64,000 bases of DNA. It comes from Neisseriaceae bacterium (GTDB taxonomy: Bacteria; Pseudomonadota; Gammaproteobacteria; Burkholderiales; Chromobacteriaceae). The notes beneath the pieces were generated by a model. It was given only the letters and a program-made list of their open reading frames with translations, was not told the DNA's origin and did no database searches. Below are positions 54,273 through 61,871 of the stretch, in pieces (positions within the stretch are counted from its first letter, which is position 1; every line of letters starts with the position of its first letter). A program made the position numbers and the translations under genes. The stretch is from positions 62,001 through 126,000 of the forward strand of contig JAIYAC010000008.1 of the NCBI GenBank assembly GCA_027489245.1. The letters are read 5' to 3'.

Positions 54273-54496
54273 GCGCCGCCCGTACCGCCCAGCAAAAAGC
54301 CGTTCGTAACGCCCTCGCCTTCCTGCTGCACAAGCTGGACAACAACCCGGACATGGTCATGGCGGTATCGGTATCTGCGCTACTGGATGGCGGCGACTTG
54401 CTGACCACCAGCCTGCAACCGACCAACGATCTGGAGCAGGCCGCCATGCGCGGCTTGCTGTTCACGCAAGCCACGGGCCTGGAGGTGCTGCCATGA
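54269..54496 (+). CDS. Hypothetical island protein, 75 residues
   Basis: Not recognised. Small soluble helical protein (KAVRNALAFLLHKLDNNPDM). ATGA overlaps on both ends bind it to the AlpA-type gene and to the next small gene. Confidence 0.6.
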   Translation: MSAARTAQQKAVRNALAFLLHKLDNNPDMVMAVSVSALLDGGDLLTTSLQPTNDLEQAAMRGLLFTQATGLEVLP

Positions 54497-54654
54497 AGCG
54501 CATTGAAGTTCGTGTTCGTCTGCCAGGCAGCAGCATCATGCGTATCTACCTTGCCCCCACCGGCCTGGCCCCGTCGGAGCTGACGCAAGAAGCCCTACTA
54601 CCCTTCGCTCTGCACTTGCAGCAGGCCGTAGAGCCGGCCACGCCCCTGCAGTAG
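54493..54654 (+). CDS. Hypothetical island protein, 53 residues
   Basis: Not recognised. Starts MKRIEVRVRLPGSSIMRIYL and ends in a helical, Gln/Ala-rich stretch. The support is positional: its ATG overlaps the previous stop (ATGA) and it fits the coupled gene chain. The stop is TAG at 54652-54654. Confidence 0.5.
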   Translation: MKRIEVRVRLPGSSIMRIYLAPTGLAPSELTQEALLPFALHLQQAVEPATPLQ

Positions 54655-54664
54655 AGGTAACAAC

Positions 54665-54970
54665 ATGAACAAAACGCTAATTGCCCTGCCAGCGGGCAAG
54701 GCCACCGGCTTGTCTGCGTATCGCCAAGGCGCTGCCCAGGCTGTTGAGGTGCTAGACCGTATCCGCGCCCAGGCCCGAGCCGGCGAGGTGGTAGCACCTC
54801 ACTGGTTGGCCGATGCCTTGGACGGTTTGCCCCCGGATAGCCGGCGCGGCTTCTTAGTGGTAGTGGCCTACTACTTGGCTGCCGCCAGTGCCGTATCGGA
54901 TGACTTTGCAGTGCGTCGCAAAGTGTCGGCACTGATAAACCGTAAGATAACGGAAGGTGGTTTCGCATGA
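54665..54970 (+). CDS. Hypothetical island protein, 101 residues
   Basis: Not recognised. A mostly helical protein with LSAYRQGAAQAVEVLDRIRAQ and a hydrophobic stretch FLVVVAYYLAAASAV at about 60-75 that could be buried or membrane-associated. An AGAGGTAACA ribosome site precedes the ATG, and its stop overlaps the start of the primase-helicase gene. Confidence 0.6.
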   Translation: MNKTLIALPAGKATGLSAYRQGAAQAVEVLDRIRAQARAGEVVAPHWLADALDGLPPDSRRGFLVVVAYYLAAASAVSDDFAVRRKVSALINRKITEGGFA

Positions 54971-57012
54971 ACGCCCCGTATCAACACTCTGAAGCCAGCC
55001 TGATGGACGCCATGAGAAATACCGGCTTATCGCCCATTAAGCCGGTGCTGAACTTTGATGGGAAGGTATGCCGCTTTGACATTGAAGGCCGCAAACGTGG
55101 CAAGAAGCACGGTTGGTTTGTTGGCCATCGAGAAGGTGCCGACGCATGGGGCTGCTTTGGTGACTGGTCAACAGGCTTCCAACAAAGCTGGAGCCTACGC
55201 AATCGGCAGACATTGAACGCCAAGGAGCGGGCAGACCTCGAAGCTCGCATGGTGGAAGTGCGCGCAGCGGCAGATGCAGAGCGGCAACGGTTGGCTGATA
55301 TTGCCAAAGTTAAAGCGCAAACCAACTGGAGCCGCGCCCATGATGTAAGTGCCAGTCACCGTTATGTGCAAATCAAGGGGGTAATTCCCTATGGTGCAAA
55401 ACAGCTGCGCGACATGCTGCTTATCCCGCTACGGGACGGCGGCAAGCTGGTGAACCTGCAGATCATTGGTGCTGATGGGGGTAAGCGTTTCCTGACGGGT
55501 GGCCAGGTCAAAGGTGCCTCTCTGGTGTTGGGCCAGATCAAGGGCGCAGATACCGTGCTGCTGTGTGAAGGCTGGGCCACGGGCTGCACCTTGCACCAAG
55601 CCACGGGCTTGCCGGTAGTTGTGGCCTTCAACGCCCACAACCTGGTGACGATCGCGGGCCGGCTGGCCAGTGCCCTGCCGGTGGATGTGCAGGTGCTGGT
55701 GTGTGGCGATACAGACGAAAGCCTGACCGGCCAGAGGGTGGCCAGCCGTGCCGCAGAGCTGCTACAGGGCCGTGGCCGTTCGATGGTGCCGGTATTTACC
55801 CAGGAACAGACCGAGCAGTACCGCCAGCAGCATGGCAAAGCGCCAAGCGACTACAACGACCTGCACCAGCTGGCCGGCTTGCTGGCTGTCACTGAGGCGG
55901 TACAGGTTCCCGCAAATCCAGAAAAAAACACCGATTTATATATGTCGGGTTACGTTTCAATGACAAGTAAGACAAAAGAAAGACCCCTACCTGCTACTGG
56001 GGATGCCGACTTACCTAAAATCGACGGGAACCACGGGAATCACGGGAACCTGCATCAAGAATCCAGCACTGGCGAGACTTCCAGCGATATAGACAGGTTA
56101 CCGTTACCAGAAAACGAGAACGGGAACCACGGGAACACGCAAGGCTTACCGCCTGGTTTTTTGTTGATTCATGGGGGCCACCGCCCCGGCGTGTACTGGC
56201 TAGACCCAGAAGGCGAAAGACCGCCCCGCTGGATATGCTCACCCCTGAAGACCCGAGACGAGCGCGGCAGCAACTGGGGCCGGCTGCTGCACTGGGACGA
56301 CGCCGAAGGCAGGCCGCACCGCTGGGCCATGCCTGCCGAGCTGACATGTGGCGATGGTAGCGAGATGGCAAAAGAGCTGGCACGGGGCGGACTGGATATC
56401 GACCCTACCCGCAAGGCGCGGGAGCTACTGAACGCCTACCTTGTCCGCTGCACGCCACCCCACCTTGTCCGCTGCACCAGCAGAACCGGCTGGCATGGCG
56501 GCGCCTTTGTGCTGCACGACGATGTAGTCAGCCAGCAGGATGGCGAGGACATCTTCTTGCAGAGCGAGCGAGATGAAACCATGGGCATGGTGCAGGCCGG
56601 TACGGCGGCTGGCTGGCGCGAGCAGGTGGCGAAGTTGGCCGCAGGTAACAGCCGGCTGGTGTTCGCACTGTCGCTGGCCTTTGCTGCACCACTCGCCGAG
56701 TTAGCTAACGAGTCTGGCGGTTTCCACCTGATTGGCACATCGAGCGCCGGCAAGTCCACCGCGCTGGAAGCCGCCGCTTCGGTATGGGGCAGCCCTGCCG
56801 ATTACGGCTACAAGTGGCGGGCCACGTCCAACGGTTTGGAGGGGCTTTGCGCCAGCCGTAATGATTTGCTGGTGATACTGGACGAGCTGGCCCAGGTAAA
56901 TCCCCGCGAGGCAGGAGAATCTCGCCAACGGCCAGGGCAAGGCCCGCGCCAGCCGCAACGGCACCATGCGAACACCAGCACGCTGGCGCGTGCTACTGCT
57001 GTCTGCGGGTGA
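54967..57012 (+). CDS. TOPRIM/DUF927 primase-helicase, N-terminal part (frameshifted)
   Basis: Replication protein of the island. The N-terminal region (about 20-330) has a DUF7146/TOPRIM primase-like part, with VLLCEGWATGCTLHQATGLP and VCGDTDES as the toprim Glu and Asp-x-Asp motifs. The C-terminal DUF927 helicase-like domain follows with Walker A GTSSAGKST near 600 and Walker B LVILDELAQV near 645. After EAGE (codons ending at 56919) the frame is lost: the next 30 residues are unrelated and the stop at 57012 is out of context. The proper continuation is in the +1-shifted frame starting LANGQGKARA at 56921. Family members have about four residues (Y-type) between EAGE and LANG, so a small deletion, about 11 bp, is likely. 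Confidence 0.85.
   Translation: MNAPYQHSEASLMDAMRNTGLSPIKPVLNFDGKVCRFDIEGRKRGKKHGWFVGHREGADAWGCFGDWSTGFQQSWSLRNRQTLNAKERADLEARMVEVRAAADAERQRLADIAKVKAQTNWSRAHDVSASHRYVQIKGVIPYGAKQLRDMLLIPLRDGGKLVNLQIIGADGGKRFLTGGQVKGASLVLGQIKGADTVLLCEGWATGCTLHQATGLPVVVAFNAHNLVTIAGRLASALPVDVQVLVCGDTDESLTGQRVASRAAELLQGRGRSMVPVFTQEQTEQYRQQHGKAPSDYNDLHQLAGLLAVTEAVQVPANPEKNTDLYMSGYVSMTSKTKERPLPATGDADLPKIDGNHGNHGNLHQESSTGETSSDIDRLPLPENENGNHGNTQGLPPGFLLIHGGHRPGVYWLDPEGERPPRWICSPLKTRDERGSNWGRLLHWDDAEGRPHRWAMPAELTCGDGSEMAKELARGGLDIDPTRKARELLNAYLVRCTPPHLVRCTSRTGWHGGAFVLHDDVVSQQDGEDIFLQSERDETMGMVQAGTAAGWREQVAKLAAGNSRLVFALSLAFAAPLAELANESGGFHLIGTSSAGKSTALEAAASVWGSPADYGYKWRATSNGLEGLCASRNDLLVILDELAQVNPREAGESRQRPGQGPRQPQRHHANTSTLARATAVCG
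56024..56137 (+). repeat. GGGAAC-type 9-bp repeats, second cluster (inside the primase-helicase gene)
   Basis: ACGGGAACC, ACGGGAATC and ACGGGAACC in tandem at 56024-56050; ACGGGAACC and ACGGGAACA at 56120-56137. In the protein they read Gly-Asn-His repeats in the low-complexity linker between the toprim and DUF927 domains. Confidence 0.85.
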
Positions 57013-57823
57013 AATCAGCCTGACACAACACATGCAGGAAGCTGGCAAGCAAAGCCGGGCAGGACAGGAAATCCGCCTGATTGATATCGCTGCCGAGTCC
57101 GGTGCAGGCCTTGGCCTATTCGACACCCTGCATGGTATGGAAAGCGGAGCTGCCTTGTCACAAGCTATCAAGGCAGCCTGCCAGCGGCAGCACGGCACCG
57201 CCGGGCGAGCTTTCCTGCAACAACTGGTGCAGCAGCGCGATGCCGTCGCCACTCTGATTCGTGATGCACGGGCCAGCTTTCTGGCAGAGGACGTGCCACC
57301 CAGCGCCTCCGGCCAGGTGGTGAGGGCGGCCAGCCGCTTTGCCCTGGTAGCTGTGGCCGGCGAAATTGCCACCACTTGGGGGCTGACTGGCTGGCAGGAA
57401 GGCGAGGCGATGGCCGCCGCCGTGCGACTGTTCAATGAGTGGCTATCCGGGCGTGGCGGCGCCGGAGATGCGGAAACCCGCGAAGGACTTGCTTCGGTAC
57501 GTGCTTTTCTGGAGGCACACGGCGAAAGCCGCTTTACCCCATGGGATGCCAACCCCGCCGCCACTGCTTGCACGATCAACAGAGCAGGCTTCAAGCGCTT
57601 GGAAGATGACGGACTGTGGTTCTACGTGCTGCCGGCTGCGTTCCGCAAAGAGATATGCAAGGGATTCAACCCGGTAAGTGTGGCTAAGTCGATGGCAGGC
57701 CGTGGCTGGCTCAAGACGCAATCAGATGACCGTACCACCTACAAGGCCAAGCTGCCAGGCATGGGCAACAAACCATCGAACGTGTACCTGATAACGCCGA
57801 AGATATGGGAGGACGAACAATGA
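56966..57823 (+). CDS. DUF927 primase-helicase, C-terminal part (frameshifted remainder)
   Basis: This open frame holds the missing end of the DUF927 helicase: RWRVLLLSAGEISLTQHM with GKQSRAGQEIRLIDI and GAGLGLFDTLHG, followed by the C-terminal helical part ending KAKLPGMGNKPSNVYL. The matching frame begins at 56921; the ATG at 56966 may not be a natural start. Alone it lacks the Walker motifs, so it is not expected to work unless the ribosome shifts frame. Ends in ATGA overlap with the next gene. Confidence 0.8.
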   Translation: MRTPARWRVLLLSAGEISLTQHMQEAGKQSRAGQEIRLIDIAAESGAGLGLFDTLHGMESGAALSQAIKAACQRQHGTAGRAFLQQLVQQRDAVATLIRDARASFLAEDVPPSASGQVVRAASRFALVAVAGEIATTWGLTGWQEGEAMAAAVRLFNEWLSGRGGAGDAETREGLASVRAFLEAHGESRFTPWDANPAATACTINRAGFKRLEDDGLWFYVLPAAFRKEICKGFNPVSVAKSMAGRGWLKTQSDDRTTYKAKLPGMGNKPSNVYLITPKIWEDEQ

Positions 57824-58245
57824 AACTAGACCTATCCATACTGGCAGTTCCCGCAGTTCCCGTAGCGCAAAATCAGCAATGGGAACCGCTCTGCCAGGCT
57901 GCAAGCCTTTCCCCGCAAGAGCTTCGACCATCGATTCCCGTGGTTCCCGTCGTTCCCGTTCAAAACGGGAATCTTTGCAGGCGCACAGAAACAAGCGGAC
58001 GGGAGGGCACCGCCCCGCCCCACCTCATCCCCGACGATCTGGCCGGGCTGGTGTCGCGAGTAGCCACGCTGGAAAGTTGGCCGCATGACTTGTGGGCCGA
58101 ACACCTGACCATCATTAGCCGGCAGCTGGTGTCCGGTGAGTGTGACGCCGATACCATCCGCACTGGCTGGCTGGCGCATATCGACCGATGGCACCACAGC
58201 TGCAAAGCTGAGTTTTTGATTAATTTGCCTATTGATTTCGTATGA
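57820..58245 (+). CDS. Hypothetical island protein, 141 residues
   Basis: Not recognised. The N-terminal part contains Val-Pro-Val repeats encoded by GTTCCC units. The C-terminal part (LAGLVSRVATLESWPHDLWAE, then ISRQLVSGECDADTIRTGWLA) is helical and is partly duplicated at 58990. The start at 57820 has GGGAGG 8 nt upstream and overlaps the preceding stop; an ATG at 57805 would also keep the frame. Coupled by 4 bp to the next gene. Confidence 0.65.
   Translation: MKLDLSILAVPAVPVAQNQQWEPLCQAASLSPQELRPSIPVVPVVPVQNGNLCRRTETSGREGTAPPHLIPDDLAGLVSRVATLESWPHDLWAEHLTIISRQLVSGECDADTIRTGWLAHIDRWHHSCKAEFLINLPIDFV
57847..57972. repeat. GGGAAC/GTTCCC repeats, third cluster
   Basis: GTTCCC at 57847 and 57856; GGGAAC at 57881; ATTCCC at 57934 and GTTCCC at 57943 and 57952, then GGGAAT at 57967. 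The direct units are 9 bp apart. Encodes Val-Pro-x repeats here, unlike the Gly-Asn-His coding of the second cluster. Confidence 0.85.
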
Positions 58246-58823
58246 CAAAACCGCTGACAACCGACCTGCGGCACATTGATGTGCGCCAATTGGCCCGAAA
58301 AAAGCTGCTAGTACCGGGTTACAGATACGCCTGGGAGTGGAAACACCACCATACGGGGGAGCTAAAAGCCTCAATATGGATTGAGATCGCGGATGCGTAC
58401 ATTACCTTCCGCTACAAGATCAGCAACCGCGAGCAAAGCTGCCATATTGCGCAGGCGGTGCAACTGGTAACCACGCCTTGCAACTATGGCCATCAACGAG
58501 TTTGGTTTGCTTGCCCACACTGCGGCAGAAAGGCGGCCCTGCTATACCTTGGCTTTAAACTAGCATGTCGTCGCTGCCACAAGATGGCGTACGAAGTGCA
58601 AAGAGAAAGCCTGCATGACCGCCAGTGCCGAAAACTCGATAAAGTCCGTGAACGCCTGGGCTGGGAAGCAGGTTTCTTGAATGGGCATGGCAACAAGCCT
58701 ACCGGAATGCACTGGTACACCTACGAGAAACTGCTTACAGAGCACCATCGGCTGGAAGCTCCGATCCTGGCACAGTTTGGCAAGCTGTGTGGCTTGGACG
58801 CTGAGCTGGCGAAGTATCTGTAA
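58242..58823 (+). CDS. Zinc-ribbon protein of integrative islands
   Basis: 193 residues. A treble-clef/zinc-ribbon with CPHCG and CRRCH (about residues 88-115) followed by the basic helix KLDKVRERLGWEAG; similar zinc-ribbon proteins sit near the end of many P4-like islands. The function is unknown; nucleic-acid binding is likely. The ATG overlaps the previous stop (ATGA). Convergent with the defence block. Confidence 0.75.
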   Translation: MTKPLTTDLRHIDVRQLARKKLLVPGYRYAWEWKHHHTGELKASIWIEIADAYITFRYKISNREQSCHIAQAVQLVTTPCNYGHQRVWFACPHCGRKAALLYLGFKLACRRCHKMAYEVQRESLHDRQCRKLDKVRERLGWEAGFLNGHGNKPTGMHWYTYEKLLTEHHRLEAPILAQFGKLCGLDAELAKYL

Positions 58824-58861
58824 CCTGACGTCAAGTAGGTTCAGTCATCCATTCCGATAAA

Positions 58862-58938
58862 GTGCGGACATCTCCATCAGAAAACCGGACATGTCCGCAC
58901 TGCCAATCGATATGTCCGGCAGTCGATCGGACATGTCC
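58862..58938. repeat. Cluster of GGACATGTCC palindromes
   Basis: CGGACATGTCCG (58886-58897), the variant ATATGTCCGG (58910-58919) and CGGACATGTCC (58928-58938) follow each other. GTGCGGACAT (58862-58871) and ATGTCCGCAC (58891-58900) make a perfect 10-bp inverted repeat. Candidate protein-binding site, recombination site or shared terminator. Confidence 0.7.
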
Positions 58939-58989
58939 ATGCCCCACAAGAAAGCCGGCCTCTCCTGATTGAGACGGGTGACCTCCTCC

Positions 58990-59090
58990 CGAACACCTGG
59001 CCATCATTAGCCGGCAGCTGGTGTCGGGTGAGCGTAACACCGATACCATCGGCACTGGCTGGCGCATATCGACCGATGGCACCGCGGCAG
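58990..59090 (+). pseudogene. Degenerate copy of the 3' end of the 57820 gene
   Basis: Repeats 58098-58203 with about ten substitutions and a 4-bp deletion; blocks such as ATCATTAGCCGGCAGCTGGT and CGCATATCGACCGATGGCAC are unchanged. It carries no open frame and lies 900 bp from its source, outside any gene. Confidence 0.85.
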
Positions 59091-59136
59091 AGTCCTGACA
59101 AATGTCCGTTTACACAAAATTCAGTACACGCCCTCC

Positions 59137-59859
59137 TCAGAGCGTGGTGCGCAACGCGACAAACTGGTTACTCGGACCTTCCGACCGGAGGTCGAGGTTC
59201 GGGCTATTCGACACCAAGTAGGCCAGGGGCTGCGTCAGGGTGAACGGGAACAGCACGGGCAGCGACTGCAGGCTGGGTACTGAAACGGGCTTGCCGATGT
59301 AGCGCACGGCAGCTTCGATTAGCCACGCAGTCAGTTCGTCGTCATCGATCACTACTGCTTCAAGTTTTAGAAGACGTTTGGCCGTCTCATCTCGAGTTAA
59401 TGCTTGCCAGCTTTCCTGAGACTGAAGCACTCTAGCCACAGCCCTCTCGACCCCACTTCGATCGCCGTACTGCTCTGACATACGGCGCTGAAGCTCTTTA
59501 ATCGAACAATCTCCTTGCAATGCAAGCAGCCGGCCTGCAGTTTCAGAAGTCTTTCCAAAGAATGGATAGCTGGCTATGGAAGCACCCCATACCAGCGGTA
59601 GCACAACACATTGCCCCCGCCTCTTGTAAATGGCTATGCCTCTGCTTATGAAATCAGTCAGGTGCTCAAAAGGCTTAGTACTCATACGCTTGAGAACATC
59701 TAGTGTCTTTCGCTGTGACTCGATACCCGGCAGCATCTTGGCAACCTGATCCCTAACAACCTCAATGGAGTTTTGAGTCGCAGCGGCGTCAAGGGCACTT
59801 CGACACCAGTCAATGTCTACATACCGATCAAAGCCAATAAGTGGCACCTTTGTGGTCAT
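59137..59859 (-). CDS. Small helical defence protein, candidate BrxA (DUF1819-like)
   Basis: 240 residues. In type 3 BREX clusters the gene after pglZ is brxA (DUF1819). This protein fits by position and by an N-terminal helical domain followed by a winged-helix-like segment (SIKELQRRMSEQYGDRSGVERAVARVLQSQ, about residues 118-147). In BrxA proteins that segment binds DNA. I could not confirm the family by motif, so the call rests mainly on context. Its ATG overlaps the pglZ stop by 4 bp. Confidence 0.6.
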   Translation of the reverse strand: MTTKVPLIGFDRYVDIDWCRSALDAAATQNSIEVVRDQVAKMLPGIESQRKTLDVLKRMSTKPFEHLTDFISRGIAIYKRRGQCVVLPLVWGASIASYPFFGKTSETAGRLLALQGDCSIKELQRRMSEQYGDRSGVERAVARVLQSQESWQALTRDETAKRLLKLEAVVIDDDELTAWLIEAAVRYIGKPVSVPSLQSLPVLFPFTLTQPLAYLVSNSPNLDLRSEGPSNQFVALRTTL

Positions 59860-61871
59860 ACCACATCTCCTGAATAGCTAACCTTCACAAAAGGCACGAT
59901 CAACTCTTCGACCGACACCCCGCCGTGGACCACCACCTGCTCGCCCTCCGGCACAAAGGCGGTTCGTCCGCCTGCGAATAGGGGCATGAAGTTCGCGGGT
60001 AGTCCAGCTATATCCAACCTCACTGTGGTGGGATAGGCCGCAGCGGAATCGGCCAGCAATGGCTCACTCCGGTAGACCCGCACGCGCTCGCCGCGCGTCT
60101 CAGCAATCACGCCCTGGCTGGGCCTGCCGACGCCGGTGGACTCCACGTTGCCGTGGTCCGCCGTGAGATAGATGTGGTATCCCTTGTCCAGTAATAACGA
60201 GAACAGCCGGTCGACGAAACCGGTCGTCAACCAGTTACCGATCCACATCGCCACGTCCTTCTTCGATCGCTCCTTGTGGAGCCGATCGTCCACCTCATCG
60301 ATGACCAGGCCCACCACTTTCGGGCGCCGGTCGATCAAATCCGCTTCCAGTGCGTCGAGCTGATTGGTCTGACGCAGCGCACGTCGATACATCACCTCAT
60401 TCGAGTTGACGCCTTCGTTCTGCCAGAACGTCTTCCACAAGGATTCCTCCTTGTCCGTTCGGTCGATAGAGTCGTCGAACTCACGCGGCTTCAGACCCGA
60501 GAACAGCGCCTGACGCGACACCGATGTCACGGTCGGCAGCCATGCGAACGCGGTTCCCTCGTCGAACGCGAAACGTTTCGTGGTGGCGATCAGGCGCTCG
60601 CGGATCTGCACCCACTGGTCGAAGGCCAGCCCGTCGAAGACCAGCAGAGCTACCTTGGCTTCCCCTGCGGACCGCCGATGGCGCAAGAAGCGTGGCACGT
60701 GGTGCACCATCACCGGGCCTTTGGTCACCGGCTGCAGGATCAGGTCAGCGTAATGCTTGGCTGCGACCCAGGCTCGCAGACCCTCGTCTGATTGAGCCTG
60801 CAAGGTCTTGATCCGCTCTCGAATCACCGGCAAGTGTTCGCTGCCTTCCGTGCCTGGCAGACCATGCGTGCGGGCCAGAATCTCACAGTAGCGTTTGGCG
60901 AACTCGCTCCAGTCCTTGTGCGAAGAGGTCGCTGTTGGTGTCGCTTCGATCAGGCCATCGATGCCTTTGAGCACCAAGGCCTGCAGTGCCGCCGGGTCCT
61001 GGACGATCCCGGCCTTGATCCAACTCGGCATCCCCGCCGGAACGCTGTGCACCGCCAACGGATGCAAGCTGCCGTCGAGGAACATGGAGTCGACCAACAC
61101 CTGCACATCTGAGTGATCGAACGGAATCTCGATCTTGGCGACGTAGTCTGGCGGTGGCGGTTCGCCAGTGCGCGTGCCATCCAGCCCCAATTTCGACAAG
61201 TAGCGGTACCACGCATCCTGCACCACGCGCAGCAGCGCGCTCTTGGATGCCAGCCATGCGGCGACGGGCAGATCAGTGAACAGCCCCTTGCCCTGAATGA
61301 TGCCTGCAGCGTGCTGGGCGAACAGGGGTGGCAAAGAGCGGTTGGCGAAGTGCATTCGCAGCAGCTCGCGCCAGAAGTCCACTGGGTTGCGAATGGATCT
61401 CGGCGCCAGTTGGTAGACGTGTTCGAGGATGAAGTCCTTCGACTCGTTCTCGCCCCTGGCCGACTGCAGCTCGGTCTGATGGGCATGAAACAGCCCGGCA
61501 AAGTGCTCCGGCTCGACTTGCTGCACCGCGCTGTAAGCCAGCTTCGGGAATAGCTCTGCAAGACTGAGCCGGACCACACGACCGTGATGCACGATGTCCC
61601 ACGGCAAGACATTCGCATCGGCGCTGCGCAGATGCAGAACCAGCGAGGGCGCAGGCCCTTGCTCACCGCGATCCCATGCGGCACGGTAACGCTCCTCATA
61701 CTCCGCGCGAAAGCCAAACGGGTCCTCATACAACATCAGCTCGAAGCCGCGACTGCGCAGCTCGGCCAACAGCTTCTCGTCGAGCAACACATCATCAGGG
61801 TCGCACGCCACCCATAGCCGGGTGAGATCGGCCGTGAAGTGGCTGAGAATGCGTTCTGACCACTGGCTCAT
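59856..61871 (-). CDS. pglZ: PglZ-family alkaline-phosphatase-like protein (BREX type 3)
   Basis: 671 residues. PglZ is a core component of BREX phage exclusion. The alkaline-phosphatase-superfamily fold shows LLVFDGLAFDQW (about 409-420, metal-binding Asp), the segment LPTVTSVSRQALFSG (about 445-459) and TADHGN (about 570-575, metal-binding Asp-His). The C-terminal VVHGGVSVEELIVPFV is characteristic of PglZ. ATGA overlaps on both ends couple it to the helicase and the small protein. The catalytic role in BREX is not settled. Confidence 0.82.
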   Translation of the reverse strand: MSQWSERILSHFTADLTRLWVACDPDDVLLDEKLLAELRSRGFELMLYEDPFGFRAEYEERYRAAWDRGEQGPAPSLVLHLRSADANVLPWDIVHHGRVVRLSLAELFPKLAYSAVQQVEPEHFAGLFHAHQTELQSARGENESKDFILEHVYQLAPRSIRNPVDFWRELLRMHFANRSLPPLFAQHAAGIIQGKGLFTDLPVAAWLASKSALLRVVQDAWYRYLSKLGLDGTRTGEPPPPDYVAKIEIPFDHSDVQVLVDSMFLDGSLHPLAVHSVPAGMPSWIKAGIVQDPAALQALVLKGIDGLIEATPTATSSHKDWSEFAKRYCEILARTHGLPGTEGSEHLPVIRERIKTLQAQSDEGLRAWVAAKHYADLILQPVTKGPVMVHHVPRFLRHRRSAGEAKVALLVFDGLAFDQWVQIRERLIATTKRFAFDEGTAFAWLPTVTSVSRQALFSGLKPREFDDSIDRTDKEESLWKTFWQNEGVNSNEVMYRRALRQTNQLDALEADLIDRRPKVVGLVIDEVDDRLHKERSKKDVAMWIGNWLTTGFVDRLFSLLLDKGYHIYLTADHGNVESTGVGRPSQGVIAETRGERVRVYRSEPLLADSAAAYPTTVRLDIAGLPANFMPLFAGGRTAFVPEGEQVVVHGGVSVEELIVPFVKVSYSGDVV

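Larger units (their letters stand above)
58824..59136. other. Convergent intergenic region between the island operon and the defence block
   Basis: 313 bp where no coding region is supported. Contents are a cluster of GGACATGTCC palindromes (58862-58938) and a degenerate duplicate of the 57820 gene's end (58990-59090). No standard T-run terminator is evident. Confidence 0.6.
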
